From Phytohabitans aurantiacus (lineage in GTDB: Bacteria; Actinomycetota; Actinomycetes; Mycobacteriales; Micromonosporaceae), in contig NZ_BSDI01000018.1 of NCBI RefSeq assembly GCF_027923225.1, positions 89,368 to 153,367 of the forward strand: a stretch of DNA of 64,000 nt. The letters run 5' to 3'. A model generated the notes under the pieces. It did not search any database. It was given only the letters and a program-made list of their open reading frames with translations, and had not been told where the DNA came from. Positions 33,041 to 40,513 of the stretch are shown here, in pieces. Position 1 is the first letter of the stretch. The number at the start of each line of letters is the position of its first letter. The position numbers were made by a program, and so were the translations under genes.

Positions 33041-34190
33041 CAGCCGCCAACCGGAAGAACAGCGTGCTGGCGCCGATCACCACCGGCGCCAGCACGAAGC
33101 CGGCCGCCGCGCCCGATACCCCGTCCAGAATCGCGCCGTCGAACGCCGCACCGAGCGCGGCGCCCGCGGTGAACGCGGTCGCCACCCACGCGAACGCCTC
33201 CGCCGCCGTCCCCGACGGCGCGATCCGGTCCACCATCACGAACGTCGCCGTCAGCAGCGGCGGCAACGCCAATCCGCTGACCACGGCGAGCAGCAGCATG
33301 ATCGGCGGCGCCGGTGCCAGTACCAGCGGCGCGTAACCCGCCGCGAGCGCCGCGGCGCCCCACGGCAGGCGGCGTTCGGGCAGCTTGAGGCGGGTGCCGA
33401 CCAGGCCGCCGACCAGCGCGCCGGTCGCCTGCGCGGCCAGCAGCCAGCCGGCCCACGAGCGGGCGCCGGCCTCCTCCGCGTACCGCGTCACCGCCACCGG
33501 CAGCGCGCCCACACCCGCGCCGACCAGCACCACCGCGACGAGCAGCACGCGCAGCCGGCCCGCGCGCAGCGCGCCGGCCCAGTGCCGATCGGCCGCCGCG
33601 CCGCGCCACCGGCGCACGGCCGGAGTCGCGACAAACCAGGCGGTACCGATCAATTGCAGCGCCGCCGTCGCGTACAGCCCAGCGCTGGCCCCGCCCGCAC
33701 CGACCGCCGCGATCGAGACGAGCGGCCCGACGATGAAAATGAGCTCCTGGACCGCGATGTCCAGCGAGTACGCCGTGTGGACCCGCTCTTCCGGCAGCAG
33801 GTCGCGCCACAGCACCCGCAGGCCGGACTCGAACGGCGGCGCGCCCGCCCCCGCGAGCAGCGCCGCCACCGCGGCGGCGCCCAGCGGCGGGTGACCCGCC
33901 GCCAGCACGAGGAACGCGGCGGTCGAAACGGCCACGGCACCGGCCATGACCGGCGGCTGGCGCCACCGATCGGCGATCCGCGCCAGCATCGGCCCGCCGA
34001 TGGCCAGACCGATCGTGTACGCGGCCACGAGCAACCCGGCGATCCCGATGGACCAGCGCTCGCGGGCGAAAACCAGCAGCGCGACCGGCGACGACGCGAG
34101 AGGGATGCGGCCTACGGTACTGGCGGCGAGCACCCGAGCGACCTGAGCGGTACGCAGGACGGCGAGCACGCCGGTGGATGGGCGTTGCAC
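33003..34190 (-). CDS. Major facilitator superfamily transporter, 12 TM
   Basis: The 395-residue hydrophobic protein fits 12 helices. The cytoplasmic loop 2-3 motif is reduced to GGPMLARIADRWRQPPVMAG (MFS motif A analogue). No substrate-specific feature is visible. The start is GTG 34190 with GGGAG about 10 nt upstream. The C-terminal 13 codons overlap the convergent secreted-protein gene. Confidence 0.85.
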   Translation of the reverse strand: MQRPSTGVLAVLRTAQVARVLAASTVGRIPLASSPVALLVFARERWSIGIAGLLVAAYTIGLAIGGPMLARIADRWRQPPVMAGAVAVSTAAFLVLAAGHPPLGAAAVAALLAGAGAPPFESGLRVLWRDLLPEERVHTAYSLDIAVQELIFIVGPLVSIAAVGAGGASAGLYATAALQLIGTAWFVATPAVRRWRGAAADRHWAGALRAGRLRVLLVAVVLVGAGVGALPVAVTRYAEEAGARSWAGWLLAAQATGALVGGLVGTRLKLPERRLPWGAAALAAGYAPLVLAPAPPIMLLLAVVSGLALPPLLTATFVMVDRIAPSGTAAEAFAWVATAFTAGAALGAAFDGAILDGVSGAAAGFVLAPVVIGASTLFFRLAAVSRGAAVAATPR

Positions 34191-34248
34191 GGCAAAGCTC
34201 CCGATGGAATCGGAGGAGTGGAGGACCGGTCAGCGGAAACGCAACCGG

Positions 34249-34356
34249 TCAGGGAGCGAAGTCGCCGCGCTCGTGGTCGTTGCCGTACAGCGGCAGATCA
34301 GGCGTGACCCACTGGCGGAAGGCGCTGCGGCAGATCACGAAGCCACCGTACCGCAT
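34249..34356 (-). CDS. Possible 35-residue peptide gene
   Basis: ATG 34356 to TGA 34249 encodes MRYGGFVICRSAFRQW followed by VTPDLPLYGNDHERGDFAP. It lies divergently behind the MerR-type promoter, in an otherwise empty 248-bp gap. No Shine-Dalgarno or -10 box is convincing, so it may be chance. Confidence 0.25.
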   Translation of the reverse strand: MRYGGFVICRSAFRQWVTPDLPLYGNDHERGDFAP

Positions 34357-34376
34357 GTGACCGCCGTCATCTCTTG

Positions 34377-34408
34377 TTGACCTTCACACCGGTGTGAAGG
34401 TCTAGCTT
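34377..34408 (+). promoter_or_regulatory. MerR-type promoter with perfect 22-bp palindrome in a 20-nt spacer
   Basis: TTGACC (34377-34382) and TAGCTT (34403-34408) are separated by 20 nt, too long for normal sigma-70 use. The spacer region carries the palindrome 34380-34401 with arm ACCTTCACACC. This is the classic architecture for MerR-family activators; no MerR gene is in the window. Confidence 0.75.
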
Positions 34409-34438
34409 GGTGCTCCCTCGGCAACGAAGGAGGCACAG

Positions 34439-35104
34439 GTGGCGGGGTTGGTCCTCATCGGGGCAGGTCCAGGAATCGGACGTTCGGTGGCACTGCGGTT
34501 CGCGCGCGAAGGCATGCCGGTAGCGCTCGTAGCACGCACCAACGCCGGCGTGCGACGGATCGCCGACGACGTGCGCCTCTTGGGCGTGCCGGTCGTGGCG
34601 TCGACAGCGGACAGCACCGACGAGCGAGGGCTGCGCGCCGCCCTCGACGCGGCGGCGGCCGAGCTCGGTGCACCGGACATCGTGGTCTACAACGCCGCAC
34701 TCATCCGACCCGACACGGTCGACGACCTCGCGGTGAATGACCACGCGATGCGCGCACACCTGGACGCCTGGGCGGTCAACGTGGTGGGCGCACTCGTCAC
34801 CGCCGCGCACACCCTGCCCGGCATGGCCAAGCGCGGCAGTGGCTCGTTCATCGTCACGGGCGGGATGCCAGAGCCCAAGCCGGAGTACGTGTCGCTGTCG
34901 CTGGGCAAGGCCGGCGTACGCACCGCGGTCGAGCTGCTGCACCAGCAGTACGGCCCGGCGGGCGTGCACGTGGCATCGGTGACCGTCGCCGGCGCCGTAG
35001 CCCCAGGAACCGCCTTCGACCCCGACGAGATCGCCAACCACTACTGGCACCTCCACACCCAACCGCGAGAGCAGTGGCTACGGGAAGTCGTCCACACTGG
35101 ATAG
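34439..35104 (+). CDS. Atypical SDR-family protein lacking the catalytic tyrosine
   Basis: The 221-residue Rossmann protein begins GLVLIGAGPGIGRSVALRFAREG (variant of TGxxxGIG) and keeps YNAAL at the NNAG position. The K157 of the catalytic motif is present, but the residue four before it is Leu153 (EYVSLSLGKAG), with Y150 at K-7 instead. It may be a non-catalytic or differently working SDR. GTG 34439 has AAGGAGG 6 nt upstream, and the gene is driven by the MerR-type promoter at 34377. Confidence 0.82.
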   Translation: MAGLVLIGAGPGIGRSVALRFAREGMPVALVARTNAGVRRIADDVRLLGVPVVASTADSTDERGLRAALDAAAAELGAPDIVVYNAALIRPDTVDDLAVNDHAMRAHLDAWAVNVVGALVTAAHTLPGMAKRGSGSFIVTGGMPEPKPEYVSLSLGKAGVRTAVELLHQQYGPAGVHVASVTVAGAVAPGTAFDPDEIANHYWHLHTQPREQWLREVVHTG

Positions 35105-35116
35105 TGGCGCGCGCCC

Positions 35117-36355
35117 CTACGTTCGCCTGTGGTAGATGTTGCGGCGGGGTCGCCGCTCGCTGTCCACATAGGGCGGTGGGATGAACTCGGGTCGACCATC
35201 GTCGGCCATCCGCACCTCCCACTCCCCGCGGTGGATGAGCCGATGGTGGTATCCGCACAGCAGGACGCCGTTGTTGAGGGCGGTGTCGCCGCCGTCTGTC
35301 CAATGCCGGATGTGGTGGCCGTTGCACCACTGTGGTGGTCGGTCGCAGCCGGGGAAGGCGCATCCACCATCCCGTGCGACCAGCGCTCGGCGTAGTGGTC
35401 CGGTGAACAGGCGTCGTTGCTGGCCGACGTCGAGGATCTGCCCCTGTCCGCCGAGGACGATGGGGAGGATGTGAGCGTCGCAGGCCAGGCGTCGCACCCG
35501 TTGGGGGCTCAGTGTTTCGCCGGTGTCCAGCTGCCCTTGCCCAAGCTCCTTACGCACCACGTCAAAGGGCACCGTGACCACGACCTGCGGCCGATCCCCA
35601 CCGTTGTCCGGTAGCTGCTCGGTGCGCAGCGCCAGCCGGCACACCTCCACGAGTGCGTCGGCGCGGCGTTGGGCCGGGGTTCGTTCCAGGTCGGGCTTAC
35701 ACAGCGGATCCAGGGCGGCGTTGACGATCGCGGCGGCCTCAGCGTCCAGCCAGCCGGTGACCCGGAAGCGGCCGTCGCCGTTGTTGGTCAGCGTGAACGC
35801 CCGTGTCCGTTGGGCGCGTTTCTCGTCTCGTTCGGCGGCGCGTCGGTCGGCTTCGTCGGCCACTTCCGGTGCCACATGTGCCAGGATCCGCTCCGCGGCT
35901 TTGCGGAGGATGGCCGGCTCCCAGTCGGCGAACTCTGCGATCAGGGCTTTCTCGGCTAGGTCGACCATATCCGGCGACGCTTCGTCGGCAAGGTCGTGGA
36001 CGGTTTTGGCGACGATGTGTGCCTGTTCGACGTTGATAGCGCCGCTTGACAGTGCCGTGTCCAGCGTCGGCCGTTGGTCCAGTGTTTTGGCCAGGTCGAC
36101 GGTGCGGCGGGCGGTATTGATGCTGACATGTAGCTGTTCGCGGAGCCAGACGGCGGTGCTGGCGGCATCTTGGGCGATGGGGAGGTTGCGGCCTTCGATT
36201 TCGCGGATGAGGTGGAGCGTGGTGGCGGCGAGCATCTGCTGCGCGTCGTGGACGGTGTGGAGGGCGTCGATGAGGTCGGGGTTGGACAGCGACCACACTG
36301 GGGTGCCGGCGCACTGGCCGGCGATCTCCCTGAGCTGCTCCAACATTTCCCGCAC
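35117..36355 (-). CDS. DUF222 / HNH endonuclease-domain protein (13E12 repeat family)
   Basis: The 412-residue protein has an N-terminal DUF222 helical domain (about 1-300) and a C-terminal HNH module: CAFPGCDRPPQWCNGHHIRHWTDGGDTALNNGVLLCGYHHRLIHRG (about 340-385), with zinc Cys pairs and the catalytic HH. The family, called 13E12 repeats in mycobacteria, is often multicopy in actinobacterial genomes, with unproven function. Here it is bordered by two family A elements and one family C repeat on its 5' side. GAGAAT lies 6 nt before GTG 36355. Confidence 0.9.
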   Translation of the reverse strand: MREMLEQLREIAGQCAGTPVWSLSNPDLIDALHTVHDAQQMLAATTLHLIREIEGRNLPIAQDAASTAVWLREQLHVSINTARRTVDLAKTLDQRPTLDTALSSGAINVEQAHIVAKTVHDLADEASPDMVDLAEKALIAEFADWEPAILRKAAERILAHVAPEVADEADRRAAERDEKRAQRTRAFTLTNNGDGRFRVTGWLDAEAAAIVNAALDPLCKPDLERTPAQRRADALVEVCRLALRTEQLPDNGGDRPQVVVTVPFDVVRKELGQGQLDTGETLSPQRVRRLACDAHILPIVLGGQGQILDVGQQRRLFTGPLRRALVARDGGCAFPGCDRPPQWCNGHHIRHWTDGGDTALNNGVLLCGYHHRLIHRGEWEVRMADDGRPEFIPPPYVDSERRPRRNIYHRRT

Positions 36356-36486
36356 ACATTGATTCTCGTACGTTGTGCGGTGGTCGTTGCCCCGTCAGGC
36401 GACACGCCGGCCGACACGCCGGTCGCCGAAAAAGTTGGCGTGCTTGGTCGGGCTGGGGCCTGTTTCCGCGGCGATGTGCCCCGGCC

Positions 36487-36570
36487 GTCGATCAGGGAGA
36501 TCCGCATGGATCGAGGGCGAATGCACGCGGAAAAGAGATCCAACCACGTGCATTCGCCCTTGATCGACGG
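36487..36570 (+). repeat. Family A palindromic element, forward copy
   Basis: Side arm GATCAGGGAGATCCGCATG, left arm GATCGAGGGCGAATGCACG, loop CGGAAAAGAGATCCAACCA, right arm CGTGCATTCGCCCTTGATC: one mismatch between the arms. It sits in the divergent gap 36356-37003 between the DUF222-HNH gene and the hydrolase. Confidence 0.9.
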
Positions 36571-36696
36571 CGCCGGGCCTCGCGCGGCGCGGTGCACGCG
36601 GGCCGGTGGCAAGCCGACCCGCACCACAGGCGCGTCTAACGCGCCGAGGAGCGGAAGCGGCGCGGCAGCACCTCGGGGCCTCGGGCTTGGCGCGCG

Positions 36697-36798
36697 GCCC
36701 TGGCAGCGTGGGCCGGGGTTTCGGCGAGCGCTCGCGAGCCGCCGGCCCGCGCGGTGCCCGCGGGAGCATGCGGTCCGCAGGTGACGCGGACCGGGGCA
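36697..36798 (+). repeat. Repeat family C, copy 2
   Basis: Inverted counterpart of 14836-14940, ending GACGCGGACCGGGGCAC. It lies between two family A elements. Confidence 0.75.
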
Positions 36799-36817
36799 CT
36801 AAGAAATGTCGAGCGGC

Positions 36818-36900
36818 GCCGATCAAGGAGATCTGCGGGGATCGAGGGCGAATGCACGCGGAAATGAGATCGAACCGCGTGCCTTTGACCTTGATCGACG
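36818..36900 (+). repeat. Family A palindromic element, forward copy
   Basis: Side arm GATCAAGGAGATCTGCGG, left arm GATCGAGGGCGAATGCACG, right arm CGTGCCTTTGACCTTGATC with several mismatches. Confidence 0.85.
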
Positions 36901-37003
36901 AGGAGGCGCGAACGCGAGGAGGCGCTCACGTGGGCGAGACCGGGGAGGGCCGCGAAGGCGCGAAGGCGCGAAGGCGGCGTGACGCGGCGGATAGCATGCG
37001 GGT

Positions 37004-37531
37004 GTGACGCGGTATCTCGTAGTGCCGGGGCGGGGAGTGTCGTTCGCGGAGCACTGGACGCGGCAGTGGGTGGAGAGCCGCCCGAACTACCAGTGGGCGC
37101 CGGAGCCGCCCGGCCCACCCTATGTCGCGGACGAGCGGGTGGCCGCGTTGCACGCCGCGGTGAGTGCCAGCGACGAGCCCGCGGTCCTTGTCGCGCACAG
37201 CGCGGGTTGCCTGACAGTGGTGCTGTGGGCGAGTAAACACAGTGGACCCGTCCGGGCGGCGCTCCTCGTGACGCCGCCCTATATCGATCCTCAGTGGACT
37301 CCGCGGCCGGACGACGATGTGTTCATCGGTGAGGTGCCGCGCCAACCGTTGCCGTTCCGGTCGATCGTGGTCGCGAGCAGCACCGACCCTTACAGCACGC
37401 CGGCCCAGTTCGCGGACTACGCGCGCGATTGGGGTGCCGAGCTGTACGACGCGGGCGACGTCGGGCACCTGGACTCGAAGAACGGCTTCGGGCCGTGGCC
37501 CGAGGGCGAGCGGCTCGTCGCCACGCTGTAG
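37004..37531 (+). CDS. RBBP9/YdeN-like serine hydrolase
   Basis: A 175-residue small alpha/beta hydrolase. The nucleophile Ser lies in VAHSAGCLTVVLWA (about residue 65), an Asp is in ASSTDPYSTP and the His in DAGDVGHLDSKNGFGPWPEG, the order seen in DUF1066/RBBP9 esterases. GTG 37004 is preceded by TAGCAT (36992-36997) at 6 nt, so it appears leaderless. It is convergent with, and only 5 bp from, the sigma-factor gene. Confidence 0.88.
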   Translation: MTRYLVVPGRGVSFAEHWTRQWVESRPNYQWAPEPPGPPYVADERVAALHAAVSASDEPAVLVAHSAGCLTVVLWASKHSGPVRAALLVTPPYIDPQWTPRPDDDVFIGEVPRQPLPFRSIVVASSTDPYSTPAQFADYARDWGAELYDAGDVGHLDSKNGFGPWPEGERLVATL

Positions 37532-37536
37532 GCGAC

Positions 37537-38406
37537 CTACCAGCCCGCAGGCTGCGACGGCAGGCGCTCCGGGTCGTTGAGGATGTTCAGAGCCAGCACC
37601 TTTCCGTCCGCCACCGTGAAGGCGGCCACCGCCACCACCCGCCCCTCCGACATCGCGACCGCGCCAACCGCCCCGTTGACGAGGACGGGACGCGTGAGCT
37701 CGGCGATCCGCGCGAACACGATGGCGCCCTGTGCCACCGCTTCCGGGCCGCGTACGAGGGTGCTTGGGCGCACCGCCCCACCGTCGGAACGCACGACGAC
37801 CTCAGGGTGCAACAGGTCGACGAGGGTGGCCAGGTCGCCGCCGCGAGCCGCCGCGAGGAACGCTTCGACGACCGCGCGCTGGCGATTCTGGTCCCGCTCC
37901 GAGGCCGGGGTGGCGCCGCGAACCCGGCGGCGGGCGCGGCTGGCGAGTTGGCGGGTCGTGGTGGGTGTGCGGTCGAGGATCGGGCCGATCTCGTCGAACG
38001 GCATCGCGAACAGGTCGTGCAGCACGAACGCGAGCCGCTCGGGCGGGCTCAGTGTCTCCAGGACGACGAGCATGGCGACGCTGACCGAGTCGGCCAGTAC
38101 GACCTCGTGTGCGGGGTCGCCGCCGTCGATCTCGCTGATGATCGGGTCAGGTACCCGGGTGTCGAGGGGTTGTTCGTCGCGGTGCCGGCGGTCGCGCAGC
38201 AGGTTCAGGCAGACGCGGCTCACGACGGTGGTCAGCCAGCCGCCGAGATTCACCACCTCGGCGCTGTCGGCGCGGCTGAGCCGCAGCCACGTCTCCTGTA
38301 CGGCGTCGTCGGCCTCGGCGAACGATCCCAGCAGCCGGTACGCGACGGCGCGCAAATGACTCCGGTGCTCTTCGAACCGCGCCGCCAGCTGATCCGTATG
38401 GTCCAT
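37537..38406 (-). CDS. ECF41/SigJ-type sigma factor with SnoaL-like C-terminal domain
   Basis: The 289-residue protein has sigma region 2 (YRLLGSFAEADDAVQETWLRLSR) and region 4 (LSPPERLAFVLHDLFAMPFDEIGPILDRTPTTTRQLASRARRRVRG), then a NTF2/SnoaL-like domain (about 175-289). The DGG motif (RSDGGAV) and NDPERL near the C-terminus correspond to the DGGGK and NPDKL signatures of the ECF41 group, whose own C-terminal domain modulates activity instead of an anti-sigma factor. ATG 38406 with GGAGG 8 nt upstream is preferred over GTG 38436. It diverges from a surface protein gene. Confidence 0.9.
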   Translation of the reverse strand: MDHTDQLAARFEEHRSHLRAVAYRLLGSFAEADDAVQETWLRLSRADSAEVVNLGGWLTTVVSRVCLNLLRDRRHRDEQPLDTRVPDPIISEIDGGDPAHEVVLADSVSVAMLVVLETLSPPERLAFVLHDLFAMPFDEIGPILDRTPTTTRQLASRARRRVRGATPASERDQNRQRAVVEAFLAAARGGDLATLVDLLHPEVVVRSDGGAVRPSTLVRGPEAVAQGAIVFARIAELTRPVLVNGAVGAVAMSEGRVVAVAAFTVADGKVLALNILNDPERLPSQPAGW

Positions 38407-38455
38407 CGGTCTGAGCCTCCGCTCCGGACGTGACACGCAGATCGAACCATAAAAT

Positions 38456-38474
38456 GAGAAAACGAATCTTTCTC
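38456..38474. promoter_or_regulatory. Inverted repeat in the sigma-factor/surface-protein divergent gap
   Basis: GAGAAA-N7-TTTCTC in an AT-rich patch (38445-38477) about 19 bp upstream of the surface gene's -10 box TAGTAT (38493-38498), which itself is 7 nt before the ATG. Confidence 0.4.
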
Positions 38475-38505
38475 TTACGGACGCACTACGGCTAGTATCT
38501 GCCGC

Positions 38506-39420
38506 ATGGCGGAGGATCTACGGGTAGGCGGCTGGGTCTCGCTGACCAGTGTGGACGATCTGCCGGACGACTACGTCTACTGGCTCGATCGCGGCCTGAC
38601 AGTGCCGGTGTCGCCGGGACGGGAGACGTCGTTGGCCCCGGCCACGGGCACGCTGGTGCTCCGGCGCGACTTCTCGGGCGGCTCGGTGCCCGACGCGTTC
38701 CAGGTGCGGCAGCATCGCGCGTACGCGGTACCGGTAAAGGCCATTACGATCGCGGCGGCCGTGCTCGCCGTGCCGGCTGTCCTCTATGGTGCGTCCACAT
38801 CGGAGGATGAGGTCGCGCTGCCCGTGTTGCCGCCCTTCGTGGCCACCACGGGCGCGCCGAGCCAGACGGAGGAGTCCGCCAGCCCCGACGCCGCGAACAT
38901 TCGCGGCCAGGCGCAACAGGTGGCGCTTCCGCCGCGGTCGGTAGACCCGACCCGCGACCCGGTCAGTCACCCGGTCGCGCCGCCGTCGACCTCGCCGCCG
39001 GTGCGGCCACCGGCACGGCCGGAGCCACAGCCGGTGCGGGTGGTCCGCGAGGCGGAGGCGACCGGCAACGTCCGGAACGGTTCGGTCGGCACGCGGCGGC
39101 TCGACACGGCGTCCAGCGGTGCCGTCGTCGGCTGGATCGGCAACGGGCGGCGCAACACCCTGGAGTTCACCGGCCTGTCGGTGCCCACCGCGGGGAAGTA
39201 CCAGGTGACCGTCCACTATGTCACCGCCGAGTGGCGCCGGGCCGGCCTCGTCGTCAACGGCCGCGACGTGCTGCTGGTCGACTTCCCGTCGACCGGCAAC
39301 TGGGAAAGCGTGGGTCAGGTCACCATCCAGGTGAACCTCGCGGCAGGCGTCAACACGCTGGAGTTCGGCAACCCGCACTACTGGGCCCCTGACCTCGACC
39401 GCCTGGTGATAACCCGCTAG
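38506..39420 (+). CDS. Membrane-anchored protein with carbohydrate-binding (CBM6/35-like) domain
   Basis: The 304-residue protein has an N-terminal cytoplasmic part (1-80), one transmembrane segment (about 81-98; ITIAAAVLAVPAVLYGA) and a Pro-rich linker (about 115-178). A C-terminal beta-sandwich (VREAEATGNVRNGSVGTRRLD ... VHYVTAEWRRAGLVVNGRD ... VNTLEFGNPHYWAPDLDRLVI) matches CBM6/CBM35-type modules. The cytoplasmic N-terminus could make it a sensor for extracellular glycans. It diverges from the ECF41 sigma factor, a plausible regulator. Confidence 0.78.
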   Translation: MAEDLRVGGWVSLTSVDDLPDDYVYWLDRGLTVPVSPGRETSLAPATGTLVLRRDFSGGSVPDAFQVRQHRAYAVPVKAITIAAAVLAVPAVLYGASTSEDEVALPVLPPFVATTGAPSQTEESASPDAANIRGQAQQVALPPRSVDPTRDPVSHPVAPPSTSPPVRPPARPEPQPVRVVREAEATGNVRNGSVGTRRLDTASSGAVVGWIGNGRRNTLEFTGLSVPTAGKYQVTVHYVTAEWRRAGLVVNGRDVLLVDFPSTGNWESVGQVTIQVNLAAGVNTLEFGNPHYWAPDLDRLVITR

Positions 39421-39454
39421 CGGTTGGCGCCACCACGCGCGGCATACTTCCCTC

Positions 39455-40513
39455 GTGAAGAGGCTCATTGCGGCGCTGGGTGCGTTGTGCGTGCTCACGG
39501 CGTGCGCCAGCAACGACGCGACCGCGCCCGAGGCGCCGACCGCGACCAGCGCCGGCGCCGTCCCCGCCGGCGAACCCGACGTGAACGGTGACGGAAAAGT
39601 CGTCATCGGCGTGCTCAGCCCCGGCGACATCAACGACAAGGGGTACTACCAGAGCTTCGTCGACTCGGCGGCGGCCTTCGCCACCTCGCAGGGCTGGACC
39701 GTCATCAAGCGTGGGAGCGTGCCCACAGCGGAGGCGCTCGCCGCCGCCCGGGCGCTCTGCCAGCAGAAGGTCGACCTCGTGGCGCTGGGCGCGGCAGACC
39801 TCAAGGACGCGATCCCGGCATCCGAAGAGCCGGTGTGTGCCAAGACCGCGTGGTACGTGCCGTCGTCCGGCAACGTCGCGCAGACGCCGCGCATCGTGCT
39901 GTCCGCCGACGACCCGCGGCAGACCATGCTCGCCGCCGGGTACGCGACGGGGCTGCTACTGCGGGCGCGGGGTGGCACGAGCGCCGGGTTCGTCACCGGT
40001 GTCGAGGCGGACTACTCGGTACTGGCCGCCAAGGCGTACAAGGCCGGCATCCGCACGGTGGTTCCGGACGCCACGCTCGTCACCACCTACACGGGTGACT
40101 TCAACGACTCGGCCAAGGCCAAGGAGGCCGTGCAGGCCCAGATGAGCCAGGGCGTCAAGGCGGTCTACCCGTACCTGGGCGGTGCCACGGACGCGGCCAC
40201 CGCGCAAGCCAACACGGGCGGCGTCATCACGCTGACCCCGGGCACCGACCGGTGCGCGTCGACCAGCCCCACATTCGACATCTCGGTGCTCTTCAGCCCT
40301 GGCGACTACTTCGCCGCCGCCCTCCAGGACTTCGCGAAGGGCAAGCTGGCGATGGGCGTCACCCGCGTGTGGCAGATGGGCGTCGACCCGTACCCCACGG
40401 TCAAACTGTGCAAGGGCACCGCGGAGCAGAGCCAGAAACTCACCGCCTACATGGCCGGCATCGGCAGCAAGAAGATCGACGTCGTCGCCGACGTCGACAG
40501 GTTGGGCTCTTGA
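39455..40513 (+). CDS. BMP-family nucleoside-binding lipoprotein
   Basis: The 352-residue lipoprotein (lipobox LTAC, C17) has the Bmp/PnrA periplasmic-binding fold: VVIGVLSPGDINDKGYYQSFVDSAAAFA and DDPRQTMLAAGYATGLLLRARGGTSAGFVTGVEADYSVLAAKAYKAGI. Members bind purine nucleosides. It is followed without gap by an ATPase and two permeases. CATACT (39443-39448) lies 6 nt before GTG 39455, a probable leaderless promoter of the four-gene operon. Confidence 0.9.
   Translation: MKRLIAALGALCVLTACASNDATAPEAPTATSAGAVPAGEPDVNGDGKVVIGVLSPGDINDKGYYQSFVDSAAAFATSQGWTVIKRGSVPTAEALAAARALCQQKVDLVALGAADLKDAIPASEEPVCAKTAWYVPSSGNVAQTPRIVLSADDPRQTMLAAGYATGLLLRARGGTSAGFVTGVEADYSVLAAKAYKAGIRTVVPDATLVTTYTGDFNDSAKAKEAVQAQMSQGVKAVYPYLGGATDAATAQANTGGVITLTPGTDRCASTSPTFDISVLFSPGDYFAAALQDFAKGKLAMGVTRVWQMGVDPYPTVKLCKGTAEQSQKLTAYMAGIGSKKIDVVADVDRLGS

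Noticed and set aside
38084..38433. Arg/Gly-rich frames antisense to the sigma factor
   Set aside because: No domain, no start signal and complete overlap with a well-supported gene.
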